Positions 15,979-24,311 are shown, counted from the stretch's first letter. The stretch: DNA of 54,003 nt from Lactobacillus kullabergensis (GCF_000967195.1 NZ_KQ033871.1:199683-253685), one strand, 5' to 3'. Program-made: numbers and translations. The notes: generated from the sequence alone by a model not told the origin.

Positions 15979-17274
15979 ATGAATAATTTTGTCAATTTTT
16001 TGGAAGCAAAAATTCTACCTGTAGCTAATAAAATGGGTCAGCAAAGACATATGACAGCTATTCGTAAAGGTATTATTGCTACCTTACCACTAACTATTGT
16101 TGGCTCTTTCTTTACCATTCTGAGTAATATGCCCATACCAGCAGTCGCTAATTTCTTAGCACCTTATCAGGCAATTCTAGATATTCCTTTTCGCTTTACG
16201 GTAGGAATTCTGTCGTTATATGCAACATTTGGTATTGCTTCTGCTCTTGCTGAAAGCTATAAAATGGATACTTTATCCAGTGGTATATTAGCTGTACTCG
16301 CATTTTTAGTAGCAACAGTACAGCCAGTTAAAGTAAATGCAGATGTTAAAAATGTGATTACGGCAGGTCGCTACATTAATATAGCCAATTTAAGTGCATC
16401 TTCGTTATTTGCAGCGATTGCAACAGCCTTGATTTCTGTCGAAATTTACCACTTTTTAGAAAAGAAAAACATTACAATTAAAATGCCTCAGGGTGTCCCA
16501 CCTGAGGTTTCCAATTCTTTTGTAGCTCTTTTTCCAGCAGCGGTCATTTTAATATTATTTTGGGTTGTAAGAGATATATTTAATTTCAATATCGCTACTT
16601 TTATTTCCAATATTTTAATGCCGTTAAAAGGATTTTTAGTTGGCAACAGCTTGGCCGGTGGCCTGACTACTGTGTTCTTTATCTGTGGCTTCTGGACACT
16701 TGGTATTCATGGGGCAGCTATTATGGATCCAATTGTTAGACCATTCTGGGAAATGTCAATCGCTACCAATATGAATCAATTTCATGCTGGTGTATCAGCG
16801 ACTCACTTATCCACAATTTTTACTGAACAATTTTTACAGTGGTTTGTTTGGATTGGTGGAGCTGGTGGTACGCTTGCCTTAGTAGTACTTTTTATGTTTT
16901 CTAAATCGAAGTACTTAAAAGATTTAGGTAAGTTATCTATTTTACCTGGTTTATTCAATATTAACGAGCCAATTATATTTGGTGCCCCAATTGTGTTAAA
17001 TCCGATTCTTGGTATTCCATTTATTTTAGCTCCACTCGTAACAACTACCATTTCTTATTTTGCAACTACTTCTCACCTGGTACCAATGATGATGGTCAGA
17101 TTACCATTTACTATTCCCGCACCAATTGCAGCAATCATGAGTACAAATTGGAGTTGGAATGCTTTGATACTGTCAGTGGTTAACTTTATTATCTACATCA
17201 TCATCTACTATCCATTTTTCAAAGTGTTTGAAAAACAGCAATTGGAAAAAGAGAATGATGCTTTGCAAAGCTAA
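15979..17274 (+). CDS. PTS EIIC, lactose/cellobiose family
   Basis: A membrane permease of 431 residues, the normal length for a lone EIIC of the Lac/Cel family, with about ten hydrophobic segments. Family-like stretches are PLTIVGSFF, FNINEPIIFGAPIVLNP (near 325-341), which is the strongly conserved EIIC motif, and GAAIMDPIVRPFWE. No EIIA or EIIB gene is adjacent, so those parts must come from elsewhere. Start ATG after atgaggtg. Pairing with MupG suggests uptake and phosphorylation of a cell-wall or other beta-disaccharide. Confidence 0.82.
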   Translation: MNNFVNFLEAKILPVANKMGQQRHMTAIRKGIIATLPLTIVGSFFTILSNMPIPAVANFLAPYQAILDIPFRFTVGILSLYATFGIASALAESYKMDTLSSGILAVLAFLVATVQPVKVNADVKNVITAGRYINIANLSASSLFAAIATALISVEIYHFLEKKNITIKMPQGVPPEVSNSFVALFPAAVILILFWVVRDIFNFNIATFISNILMPLKGFLVGNSLAGGLTTVFFICGFWTLGIHGAAIMDPIVRPFWEMSIATNMNQFHAGVSATHLSTIFTEQFLQWFVWIGGAGGTLALVVLFMFSKSKYLKDLGKLSILPGLFNINEPIIFGAPIVLNPILGIPFILAPLVTTTISYFATTSHLVPMMMVRLPFTIPAPIAAIMSTNWSWNALILSVVNFIIYIIIYYPFFKVFEKQQLEKENDALQS

Positions 17275-17299
17275 TTAACTAAGGTTAAGTGAAATAATA

Positions 17300-17569
17300 A
17301 TGATATATATAATTTTATTAGCTGTATATTTTATAGCTTGTCAGGTAGTAGTTTTTAAGGTTGATCGCGTCAGAAAATTCATTAACGAATATAGCGCAGG
17401 AAAGATAGTTTTATATGGCATAATTGCTATCGGCCTGGGGACAATTTTATGCATGACTTTAAAAGTAAGCTGGATATTAATTGCTTTAATTACTGTTTTT
17501 GAATGTTCAATTATTTCAGAAAAATATCGACTTGTTTTCAAAGACATGGAAAAGGGGAGAAAAATATAG
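17300..17569 (+). CDS. small membrane protein, unknown
   Basis: An 89-residue protein with two or three hydrophobic helices (IYIILLAVYFIACQVVVF, IVLYGIIAIGLGTILCM, WILIALITVFECSII) and basic ends. Not recognised. It is 25 nt after the EIIC and before a strong terminator, so it is the last gene of the cassette and may assist the EIIC. A few small proteins of this kind follow PTS genes in lactobacilli. Confidence 0.6.
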   Translation: MIYIILLAVYFIACQVVVFKVDRVRKFINEYSAGKIVLYGIIAIGLGTILCMTLKVSWILIALITVFECSIISEKYRLVFKDMEKGRKI

Positions 17570-17607
17570 AATAATAAAACTATACATTATATCAAAATAA
17601 ATAATTT

Positions 17608-17650
17608 AAGGACTAATATCTAATGCTTTAGATAATTAGTCCTTTTTATT
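17608..17650 (+). terminator. terminator of the DgaE-F/MupG/EIIC cassette
   Basis: aaggactaat (17608-17617) pairs with attagtcctt (17635-17644), with inner pairing tcta/taga, followed by tttatt. The arms can also end transcription from the other strand. Confidence 0.8.
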
Positions 17651-17829
17651 AAATTAATAATGTTAACTTATGTTAATAAAGTAGCGACATTTAAGGTTAT
17701 AAATTACAGCTTCTTACAAAAATTTTGTCACAGTCAGTTTTTTCCCAACATTTCAATATAAATTGTTGGTTGTTTATCTTTTCTACATCAATATAATTAA
17801 AACAACTTAAATTGAAAGAAGAGAAATTC

Positions 17830-19188
17830 ATGACTGGAAAAAAAGCTAATTTAATTTTTGGAACTCTTTTGACTGGAACAATTGTTACATCGTTTCTTCA
17901 AACTTCTTTAACAACAGCCTTACCACAAATTATGCATGAGTTATCATTGACCGCACTAACTGCCCAGTGGTTAACCAGCGCTTTTAGTTTAGCTATGGCA
18001 GTAATGATTCCTATATCAGCATATTTGATTAAAAGCTTTACTACTAGGCAAATATTTTTATCGTCAATGCTATTATTTGCTTTCGGCACATTACTTTGTT
18101 GTTGGGGGAACAATTTTCCTATTATACTAATAGGTCGTATATTTCAAGCTTTGGGTAGCGGCATTATTTTACCATTAACTCAAGTAGTAATTATGATTCT
18201 TTATCGGGTTAACAAACAGGGAATGGTCATGGGGATATTGGGATTGGCATCAGGAGCAGCACCTGTGATAGCACCAACTTTAACAGGCTTCTTTATTGAA
18301 ATATGGGATTGGCGTAGTGTTTTCTTTATTTCAGCAGCTATATCACTGTTTATTATAATTTTAGCAATCTTTAGCGTTGAAAATGTTTCACCAGTTGCAA
18401 AAAATCATCTAGATTACTTTTCTTTATTATTAAGTACTGGTGGCTTGAGCAGTATGTTGATAGGACTAAGCAATATTACTACTAGATTATTTACAAGCTT
18501 AATCTTGATGGTTATTGGAACAGTATTAATAATTATTTTTTGTAAAAGACAGTTACAAGATGATGAACCATTACTAAATCTAAGAATTTTTAAGAATTCA
18601 AATTTTCGTTTGGCTGTATTAATCAGTATGCTTCTTTATGCAATAATGATGGGTAGTTCAACTATTTACCCTATTTTAATTCAAACTGTAATGAAAAAAT
18701 CAGCCTTTATTTCAGCATTTATAATGTTGCCCGGATCGTTAGCTATGGCTATAATTAATCCTTTTACAGGGATGTTTTATGACAGATTTGGAATAACTAA
18801 ATTGGCAATTTCAGGAAGCTTGTTATTAGTAATTAGTTGCTTGGGAGTAACATTTATTAGTTCTCCAAAAGAAATAATTTTGTTAGGAGTTTTTTATCTT
18901 CTCCGTTTATTTGGGGTTGGCTGCTTGATGATGCCAATCGTAACTTGGGGAATGCAAAGTTTGCCTAAAAATGAAGCAGCAAATGGTACAGCTCTTCTAA
19001 CTTGTTTAAGAACATTAAGCGGTGCTATAGGAACTTCTTTATTTATGGAAGCTATGACTAGCGCAACCCACTTTATTGATACCAAAGTGACAGCAAATTA
19101 TATAGGAATTCAATTCACATTCGGTATGATGTCATTTTTGGCTTCAGTTCAATTATTTATTAGCATATATAAATTCAAAAAGCTTTAA
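17830..19188 (+). CDS. MFS drug-efflux transporter, DHA2 (EmrB/QacA) type
   Basis: An integral membrane antiporter of 452 residues with 14 predicted segments. Motif C-type GLASGAAPVIAPTLTGF and FLQTSLTTALPQIMHEL with QWLTSAFSLAMA are typical of the EmrB/QacA branch. ATG 17830 was chosen over TTG 17812 because aaagaagag then lies upstream. The TetR regulator begins 32 nt downstream in the same direction, so the pair is probably autoregulated. Toxic-compound export is inferred from the family. Confidence 0.82.
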   Translation: MTGKKANLIFGTLLTGTIVTSFLQTSLTTALPQIMHELSLTALTAQWLTSAFSLAMAVMIPISAYLIKSFTTRQIFLSSMLLFAFGTLLCCWGNNFPIILIGRIFQALGSGIILPLTQVVIMILYRVNKQGMVMGILGLASGAAPVIAPTLTGFFIEIWDWRSVFFISAAISLFIIILAIFSVENVSPVAKNHLDYFSLLLSTGGLSSMLIGLSNITTRLFTSLILMVIGTVLIIIFCKRQLQDDEPLLNLRIFKNSNFRLAVLISMLLYAIMMGSSTIYPILIQTVMKKSAFISAFIMLPGSLAMAIINPFTGMFYDRFGITKLAISGSLLLVISCLGVTFISSPKEIILLGVFYLLRLFGVGCLMMPIVTWGMQSLPKNEAANGTALLTCLRTLSGAIGTSLFMEAMTSATHFIDTKVTANYIGIQFTFGMMSFLASVQLFISIYKFKKL

Positions 19189-19220
19189 CAAAAAGATTTT
19201 TATATGTCATAATCATTTCT

Positions 19221-19718
19221 ATGAATAAAAAAAGAAATCGCACCGTATCACGTAAAAAAATTCAAAATGCCGTCGTAGAACTTTTAAAGAATAGTAACTT
19301 AGAAAATTTAAAAGTCACTGAAATTTGTCAAAAGGCACATATTAACAGGTCAACTTTTTATGATAATTACACAGATATTTATGATATGGCAGACAAATTA
19401 AGAAAATATCTTGTTGATGAATACGCACTAACACAAAAGAATTTAAAAAAACCATGTTTTTCAAAATTATTGCAACATGTTAAAGACAACCAAGATTTAT
19501 ATCGTTTATTTTTTAAACTTAATTTACAAAATGGTATTACTGAAAAGTTTATAGATAGTCATGAAGAAAAAGATCATTATGATGAGGTGTTTTTTCGCAA
19601 TGGCATAGTAGCTATAATTAGCGAGTGGCTAAAAAATAATTGTTCTGAGCCAATAAATAACATTGTCAAAGTAATTGATGCTCATCAAAATTGTTTGAAG
19701 AATAAAAAAACAATCTGA
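19221..19718 (+). CDS. TetR/AcrR-family regulator
   Basis: A regulator of 165 residues. The N-terminal helix-turn-helix is clear: KIQNAVVELL, then LKVTEICQKAHINRSTFYDNYTDIYDM (about 31-57), the classical TetR motif TFYxxY. The C-terminal ligand domain is short, as in the small TetR group of lactobacilli. It lies downstream of the MFS pump and probably represses that pair. The stop lies inside the terminator stem that follows. Confidence 0.8.
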   Translation: MNKKRNRTVSRKKIQNAVVELLKNSNLENLKVTEICQKAHINRSTFYDNYTDIYDMADKLRKYLVDEYALTQKNLKKPCFSKLLQHVKDNQDLYRLFFKLNLQNGITEKFIDSHEEKDHYDEVFFRNGIVAIISEWLKNNCSEPINNIVKVIDAHQNCLKNKKTI

Positions 19719-19735
19719 AATTCAGATTGTTTTTC
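19708..19735. terminator. bidirectional terminator
   Basis: aaacaatctgaa (19708-19719) pairs with ttcagattgttt (19721-19732). A tracts on the left and T on the right serve both the TetR gene and the converging ABC operon. Confidence 0.8.
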
Positions 19736-19739
19736 TGTT

Positions 19740-20543
19740 TTAAGCCAGTAAAATAGCATCGTCTTCAAGCCCCGAACCAAGGTGCTTTTGGAATAGTTCC
19801 ATCAGTTTAGGCACCGTCAAGTTTTGTTTATCTTCACCGGCCAAATCAATTGCCACACGACCTTGATGCAACATAATCAATCGATTACCGTATCGTATAG
19901 CATCTTCCATGTTGTGGGTAACCATAAAAGCTGTTAAATGCTGTTCGGATATTAACTTTTCAGTTAATTGCATGACTGTAATCGAGGTTTGCGGATCAAG
20001 AGCAGCAGTATGTTCATCCAGTAAAATTAAATCTGGTCTTTGCAAAGTAGCCATTAAGAGTGTAATTGCTTGTCTTTGACCGCCGGAAAGAAGTCCAATT
20101 TCAGTTTCCAAACGGTTTTCCAAATTTAAGTTAAGTTGGGCAAGCTGTTTTTTGAAAAATTTTCTATCCTGTTTTTTAACGCCGGGACGAAAACCGCGTC
20201 GTTGGCCTCGTTTCATCGCTAAAGCCAAATTTTCTTCAACTGTTAATCTGACCGCTGTTCCCATTTTAGGATCTTGAAATACGCGACTAATATTTTTTGC
20301 TCGTTTAGTAACAGGCATTTTTGTAATATCGGTACCTTTTAAAATAATCTGACCCTCTTGAATAGGCAACGTACCAGCAATACTATTAAGTAAGGTAGAT
20401 TTACCCGCTCCGTTACTACCAATAATGGTCACAAAATCCCCGGCTTCTAAATTAAGGTCAATTCCGCGTAAAACCCGGTTTTCATTGACAGTTCCTTGTT
20501 CAAAAGTTTGATGTAAATTTTTAATCTTTAGTACTTCTGGCAT
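19740..20543 (-). CDS. ABC transporter ATPase (aromatic amino acid type)
   Basis: A soluble ATPase of 267 residues. Walker A is GSNGAGKST (42-50), the signature LSGGQRQ (about 153-159), Walker B LILLDEH and the switch MVTHNM. It belongs to the group that works with BPL-type permeases and ABC_sub_bind lipoproteins (TrpZ-like). Its start overlaps the permease end by 23 nt, so they are coupled. Substrate, tyrosine or tryptophan, is inferred from the upstream leader and neighbours. Confidence 0.85.
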   Translation of the reverse strand: MPEVLKIKNLHQTFEQGTVNENRVLRGIDLNLEAGDFVTIIGSNGAGKSTLLNSIAGTLPIQEGQIILKGTDITKMPVTKRAKNISRVFQDPKMGTAVRLTVEENLALAMKRGQRRGFRPGVKKQDRKFFKKQLAQLNLNLENRLETEIGLLSGGQRQAITLLMATLQRPDLILLDEHTAALDPQTSITVMQLTEKLISEQHLTAFMVTHNMEDAIRYGNRLIMLHQGRVAIDLAGEDKQNLTVPKLMELFQKHLGSGLEDDAILLA

Positions 20544-21438
20544 TTTGCTTTCCTCCTTTAAGATTGCGTGGCAAGTGGAAATTCGGCAAAGTTAAGCACA
20601 CAACTAAAACTAAAGCTGAAGCTAATTTTGCATCAGATGGTTCTACATTCATCTGGAAAACCAGGGCTAAAATCAGCCTATAAATGATGGCACCTACGAC
20701 TAAAGTAAGTAAACGACCACCAATTGACAGATTCCTGATAAGTACTTCTGCAATAATAATTGAAGCTAATCCAATAACCAGAGTACCAACACCAGAGTTA
20801 AGATCGGCAAAGCCGTTATTTTGTGCTAAAAGTCCACCTGACAAGGCAATACAGCCGTTAGAAATCATGTAGCCTAAAATTTTCATTCCTTGAGTTTTGA
20901 TACCATTAGCGGCACTCATTTGCGGATTATCACCAGTTGCTCTCATAGCTAGGCCAATTTCAGTTTTGAAGAAAACAACTAATAATAGTATAACCAAAAG
21001 TGCAATTATCAATCCCATCGCAATTACTGCATTGTTACGACTTAATCCCCAATTTTGCGCAATTGTAAAAACTGTATCTTTGCCCAACAATGAAACATTA
21101 GCAGCGTTTTGCATTACTCTGGAAGTAATGGAGTACAGTCCAGTCATTGTAATAATTCCTGCTAGTAAGGAAGGAATACGCAATTTGGTGTTCAAAATAC
21201 CAGTAACTAAGCCAGCAATCAAACCGCCAACAAATGCGGCAATTGTTGCTAAAACAGGATTAATTCCCTTAATAATACACATCGTTGCAACGGCTCCCCC
21301 TAACGGAAAGCTGCCTTCAGCTGTCATGTCCGCTAGATCTAATATCCGAAAAGTTAAGTAAACACCGATTGCCATTAATGACCAAAGTAATCCTTGAGAA
21401 GTAGATGAAAGTAATAACTCCCAAAATGTATTCAACAT
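20521..21438 (-). CDS. ABC transporter permease (aromatic amino acid type)
   Basis: An integral membrane protein of 305 residues with about nine hydrophobic segments, similar to branched-chain-type (BPD_transp_2) permeases. Landmarks are DMTAEGSFPLGGAVA near 35-49, IPSLLAGIITMTGLYS, GLAMRATGDNPQMSAANGI (the coupling helix region) and IGLASIIIAEVLI. TrpY-like proteins have this layout. It is second in the minus-strand operon, 30 nt after the lipoprotein gene. Confidence 0.83.
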   Translation of the reverse strand: MLNTFWELLLSSTSQGLLWSLMAIGVYLTFRILDLADMTAEGSFPLGGAVATMCIIKGINPVLATIAAFVGGLIAGLVTGILNTKLRIPSLLAGIITMTGLYSITSRVMQNAANVSLLGKDTVFTIAQNWGLSRNNAVIAMGLIIALLVILLLVVFFKTEIGLAMRATGDNPQMSAANGIKTQGMKILGYMISNGCIALSGGLLAQNNGFADLNSGVGTLVIGLASIIIAEVLIRNLSIGGRLLTLVVGAIIYRLILALVFQMNVEPSDAKLASALVLVVCLTLPNFHLPRNLKGGKQNARSTKD

Positions 21439-21468
21439 AACTATTGATTCACGCTGCCTTTCTTTAAT

Positions 21469-22437
21469 TTACTTAGGTGCTTTAATTGAAGCAGGATCAA
21501 TTCCAAGTGCCTTTGCCATTTTCTTGTTAACCACCAATTTCAAATCAGTTGCCCTTTCAACTGGCATGTCTTTAGGCTTAGCTTTACCGTCTAAAATTTT
21601 AGCAGCCATTTTACCTGTTTGTTTACCAAGCGCCTCGTAATCTATTCCAATTGAAGCCAAGCCGCCAGTTTTAACCTGGTCAGTTGAACCAGCTACTAGT
21701 GGGATCTTCTTTTCCTTAACAACCTTACCAATAATTGAAGAAGCAGAAGCAAATGTGTTGTCTGTTGGTACGTAAATTCCTTGTACTTTACCAGCTAAGG
21801 TTTCTGTTACTTGTTGAACATCGCTAGTGGTATTAGCTGTTTTAACTAAAACTTTAACGCCAGCTTTTTTCAGTGCCTTGATGGCTAGATCAGCTTGAAT
21901 TTTAGAATTGGCTTCGCCCGCATTGTACATAATGCCAATTGTTTTAGCCTTAGGCACAATTGATAAAAGTAACTTGATTTGTTTATCAATTGAGACCATG
22001 TCAGTAGTTCCTGTGACATTTCTGCCAGGTTTAGCATCTGAATTTACTAATTTTGCAGCTTTAAGATCAGTTACGGCAGTGACCACAATAGGAATATCCT
22101 GGGTCGCATTAGCAACACTTTGCGCTGCCGGTGTAGCAATTCCCAAGATTAAATCTGATTTTTCATTGACTAATTTTTCACTCATACTCTTCAGATTGTC
22201 TTGGCTGTTTTGCGCATTTTGGTAATCAATTTTCAAGTTCTTTCCTTCAGTGTAGCCTTCTTCTTTCAGGCCTTCTTTGAAACCTTTGTTAGCCTCATCT
22301 AAAGAGGGATGCTGTACTACCTGCAGTATACCCACATGCTTGACAGTTGCTGTACTTCCTGATTTCTTGTTGCTGCAGCCACTAAGCAGCAACAGACTAG
22401 TTAAAGCCATTCCCATAATAATTTTCTTGATTCGCAT
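21469..22437 (-). CDS. ABC substrate-binding lipoprotein (TrpX-like)
   Basis: A periplasmic-binding-type lipoprotein of 322 residues. The lipobox LLSGC gives lipidation at C21; the mature protein begins VKHVGILQVVQHPSLDEANKGF, diagnostic of the ABC_sub_bind family. TrpX and relatives bind tryptophan or tyrosine. It is first in an operon with permease and ATPase, and about 80 % identical by eye to the second lipoprotein upstream. Its transcript starts with a tyrosine-rich leader ORF and an attenuator, which suggests the ligand is tyrosine or a mix of aromatic amino acids. The ligand is inference; the fold is secure. Confidence 0.85.
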   Translation of the reverse strand: MRIKKIIMGMALTSLLLLSGCSNKKSGSTATVKHVGILQVVQHPSLDEANKGFKEGLKEEGYTEGKNLKIDYQNAQNSQDNLKSMSEKLVNEKSDLILGIATPAAQSVANATQDIPIVVTAVTDLKAAKLVNSDAKPGRNVTGTTDMVSIDKQIKLLLSIVPKAKTIGIMYNAGEANSKIQADLAIKALKKAGVKVLVKTANTTSDVQQVTETLAGKVQGIYVPTDNTFASASSIIGKVVKEKKIPLVAGSTDQVKTGGLASIGIDYEALGKQTGKMAAKILDGKAKPKDMPVERATDLKLVVNKKMAKALGIDPASIKAPK

Positions 22438-22466
22438 TTTCGTTCCTCCGTAATACTGCTGACCGT

Positions 22467-22498
22467 AAAAAAATATCCACTTATTTCTAAGTGGATAT
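22467..22498 (-). terminator. attenuator terminator 1
   Basis: On the minus strand, an 11-bp stem (22498-22488 with 22483-22473, loop gaaa) is followed by seven U. Its left arm, ccacttagaaa, is also complementary to tttctaagtgg at 22533-22543, so it can be captured by an antiterminator. Confidence 0.8.
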
Positions 22499-22636
22499 AC
22501 AAGAATTATTAGTAATAATCATTTGTGATTAGCCACTTAGAAAGTTATGTGGCTAACCGCAATTAAAGGACTTTAGCCATCATAGATAAATTCAAAACTT
22601 GAGTCTGGTTTGAATTCATCTAGATGAACCCAAACC

Positions 22637-22702
22637 TTATCTAAAATAGCTAAAGTAATAACGGTTATTCAGTTGTGAGACTCGTATTAAATTATATTTC
22701 AT
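22637..22702 (-). CDS. leader peptide 1 (21 aa, Tyr-rich)
   Basis: ATG at 22702, ggagg 10 nt upstream, stop TAA at 22637-22639. The peptide ends in LNNRYYFSYFR: Tyr codons at positions 15, 16 and 19, Phe at 17 and 20. The second leader shares LNNRYY-S-Y-R and the same length, although the first ten residues differ. Conservation of the end only, together with its overlap with a long RNA stem, indicates a regulatory peptide rather than a functional protein. Confidence 0.75.
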   Translation of the reverse strand: MKYNLIRVSQLNNRYYFSYFR

Positions 22703-22731
22703 AAAACTTTACCTCCAACCTTAATGAGAAG

Positions 22732-22760
22732 ATTATAAAAAATAAAGAAGAAAAAGTCAA
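22732..22760 (-). promoter_or_regulatory. sigma-A promoter of the ABC operon
   Basis: On the minus strand: -35 TTGACT (22760-22755), 17-nt spacer, -10 TATAAT (22737-22732), about 30 nt before the leader ORF. Confidence 0.8.
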
Positions 22761-22851
22761 GAAATAATAAATTTAGCTTGTAAAAATAATAATAATTATG
22801 ATCACTTAAAGCAAAAATTAAATAAAATTCCTCGTTCTAGTTATTATTGTT

Positions 22852-22931
22852 AAATAAAAAGGTCACCCTTTTGAAATAAGCAACAAAGCTTTTCACTTTC
22901 ATCGTTTATTTCACTGTTCAGTGGCCTTTTT
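22852..22931 (-). terminator. terminator of the second lipoprotein gene
   Basis: On the minus strand, aaaaaggccac (22931-22921) pairs with gtgacctttttattt (22866-22852) across a loop of about 55 nt, one G-U pair. It separates the single lipoprotein unit from the ABC operon. Confidence 0.5.
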
Positions 22932-22945
22932 ATATCAACTTAAAA

Positions 22946-23914
22946 TTATTTGGGTGCTTTAATTGATTTAGGATCAATTCCCAGTGCTTTAGCCATACTC
23001 TTGTTAACAACTAATTTCATATCATGTGCTCTTTCAACCGGCATGTTAGCTGGCTTTGCTTTTCCAGATAAGATTTTAGCAGCCATTTTGCCAGTTTGTT
23101 CTCCTAATAATTCGTAATCAATTCCGATTGAGGCCAAACCACCTGTTCTAACTTGATCGACGGAACTTGCTACCAGGGGAACTTTCTTTTCTTTGACTAC
23201 TTTTCCAACTACAGAAGCAGCTGAATCGAAAGTATTGTCAGTAGGAACGAATATACCGTCAACTTTAGAGGCAAGCGTTTCAGTTACTTGCTGGACATCA
23301 TTAGTTGTGTTTGCAGTTTTAATCAAAACTTTCACTCCTGCTTTTTTCAGTGCCGCCGTAGCTAAATCGGCCTGTATTTTAGAGTTTGATTCACCGGCAT
23401 TGTACATAATACCAACCGTTTTTGCTTTAGGAACAATTGATAGCAGCAACTTAATTTGCCTTTTAATAGAAACCATGTCTGTTGTTCCTGTAATGTTTCT
23501 GCCAGGCTTAGCATCTGAATCAACTAACTTGGCTGCTTTTAAGTCAGTTACAGCAGTAACAACAGTTGGTATTTTTTGGGTCGCATTGGCAACGCTCTGT
23601 GCTGCCGGCGTGGCAATGCCCAAAATCAAATCAGATTTTTCATTAACCAGTTTTTCACTCATACTTTTTAAATTGTCCTGATTATTTTGCGCATTCTGGT
23701 AATCAATCTTAAGATTTTTACCTTCGACAAAGCCGCTTTCTTTTAGTCCCTTTTTAAAACCTTTGTATGCCTTGTCTAAAGAAGGGTGTTGTACTACCTG
23801 TAAAACTCCAACATGTTTGACATCTGGCGCTTTGCCAGCTTTTTTGCTGCTGCAGCCTCCTAATGCCATTAATCCGACAATACTAATTCCTGTGATCAAT
23901 TTCTTAAAACGCAT
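22946..23914 (-). CDS. second ABC substrate-binding lipoprotein (TrpX-like paralogue)
   Basis: A 322-residue lipoprotein, equal in length and very close to the product of 21469-22437. The lipobox is ALGGC (C21), followed by VKHVGVLQVVQHPSLDKAYKGF. The ATG at 23914 was chosen because ggaggc precedes it and the paralogue starts there; a longer in-frame reading to 23962 would run through the terminator. It has its own promoter, leader ORF and attenuator, but no permease or ATPase, so it probably serves the neighbouring ABC complex with a different ligand preference. Confidence 0.85.
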   Translation of the reverse strand: MRFKKLITGISIVGLMALGGCSSKKAGKAPDVKHVGVLQVVQHPSLDKAYKGFKKGLKESGFVEGKNLKIDYQNAQNNQDNLKSMSEKLVNEKSDLILGIATPAAQSVANATQKIPTVVTAVTDLKAAKLVDSDAKPGRNITGTTDMVSIKRQIKLLLSIVPKAKTVGIMYNAGESNSKIQADLATAALKKAGVKVLIKTANTTNDVQQVTETLASKVDGIFVPTDNTFDSAASVVGKVVKEKKVPLVASSVDQVRTGGLASIGIDYELLGEQTGKMAAKILSGKAKPANMPVERAHDMKLVVNKSMAKALGIDPKSIKAPK

Positions 23915-23927
23915 TTTTCTGCCTCCA

Positions 23928-23956
23928 TAAAAATACCCACTTACTTCTAAGTGGGT
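23928..23956 (-). terminator. attenuator terminator 2
   Basis: On the minus strand a 9-bp stem acccactta/taagtgggt with loop gaag is followed by atttttatgg. The U tract runs straight into the ribosome site, so the structure could also limit translation. Confidence 0.75.
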
Positions 23957-24102
23957 GCACAAAAATTTTTATTGCCAAAAACGATTGGATGTGGTCAGCC
24001 ACTTAGAAAGCTATGTGGCTAACCAAACTAAAAGAGTCTTAGCCATCATAGATAAATTCAAACTTGTGTTTAGTTTGAATTCACCTAGATGAACCCAAAC
24101 TC

Positions 24103-24168
24103 TTATCTATAGTAGCTAAGATAATAACGATTATTTAGTTGATTTTCTTTTTGACTAAATTGAATCAT
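24103..24168 (-). CDS. leader peptide 2 (21 aa, Tyr-rich)
   Basis: ATG at 24168 preceded by ggagg, stop TAA at 24103-24105. The C-terminus is LNNRYYLSYYR, with Tyr at 15, 16, 19 and 20. It is exactly as long as leader peptide 1. Phe codons in leader 1 are replaced by Leu or Tyr here, which points to tyrosine as the sensed amino acid. Confidence 0.75.
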   Translation of the reverse strand: MIQFSQKENQLNNRYYLSYYR

Positions 24169-24196
24169 TATCCTTACCTCCAATTTCAATAATCGA

Positions 24197-24225
24197 ATTA
24201 TAAAAAAATAAGAAATTAAAGTCAA
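24197..24225 (-). promoter_or_regulatory. sigma-A promoter of the second lipoprotein unit
   Basis: On the minus strand: -35 TTGACT (24225-24220), 17-nt spacer, -10 TATAAT (24202-24197). It duplicates the promoter of the ABC operon. Confidence 0.8.
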
Positions 24226-24311
24226 GGCTTAATTTAATTTTATTGTTAGTGTTAAAAATGTATGGCTAAAGATAAACTCTTTAAAATCTAATTTATGGTA
24301 GTAAGGATAAA

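Larger units (their letters stand above)
22441..22720 (-). promoter_or_regulatory. tyrosine-type leader attenuator 1
   Basis: The leader of the ABC operon contains, in transcription order, a leader ORF, a 20-bp stem, a hairpin and a terminator. The stem pairs 22656-22637, which is the end of the leader ORF, with 22589-22570: one mismatch and two G-U pairs. The hairpin is ttagccac/gtggctaa (22556-22549 with 22536-22529). Its right side can pair over 11 bp with the terminator's left arm, giving mutually exclusive states. A ribosome held at the Tyr codons would disrupt the first stem and shift the balance. The direction of control is inferred to be readthrough when tyrosyl-tRNA is scarce. Confidence 0.75.
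23915..24184 (-). promoter_or_regulatory. tyrosine-type leader attenuator 2
   Basis: Same architecture as the first leader. An 18-bp stem pairs 24120-24103 (inside the leader ORF) with 24055-24038. The hairpin ggttagccac/gtggctgacc lies at 24024-23993. A terminator accccactta-type stem (23956-23948 with 23943-23935, loop gaag) is followed by five U, directly before the ggagg ribosome site. ttctaagtgg in the hairpin can pair with ccacttagaa of the terminator. Several base changes relative to leader 1 keep the pairing, which supports a selected RNA structure. Confidence 0.75.

Noticed and set aside
20684..21361. Plus-strand ORFs opposite the ABC permease
   Set aside because: Antisense shadows of a clear membrane-protein gene; no ribosome sites, no recognisable domain.
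23915..23962. N-terminal extension of the second lipoprotein (MCTHLEV...)
   Set aside because: It would be read through the attenuator terminator; the ATG at 23914 has a GGAGG site and matches the paralogue.
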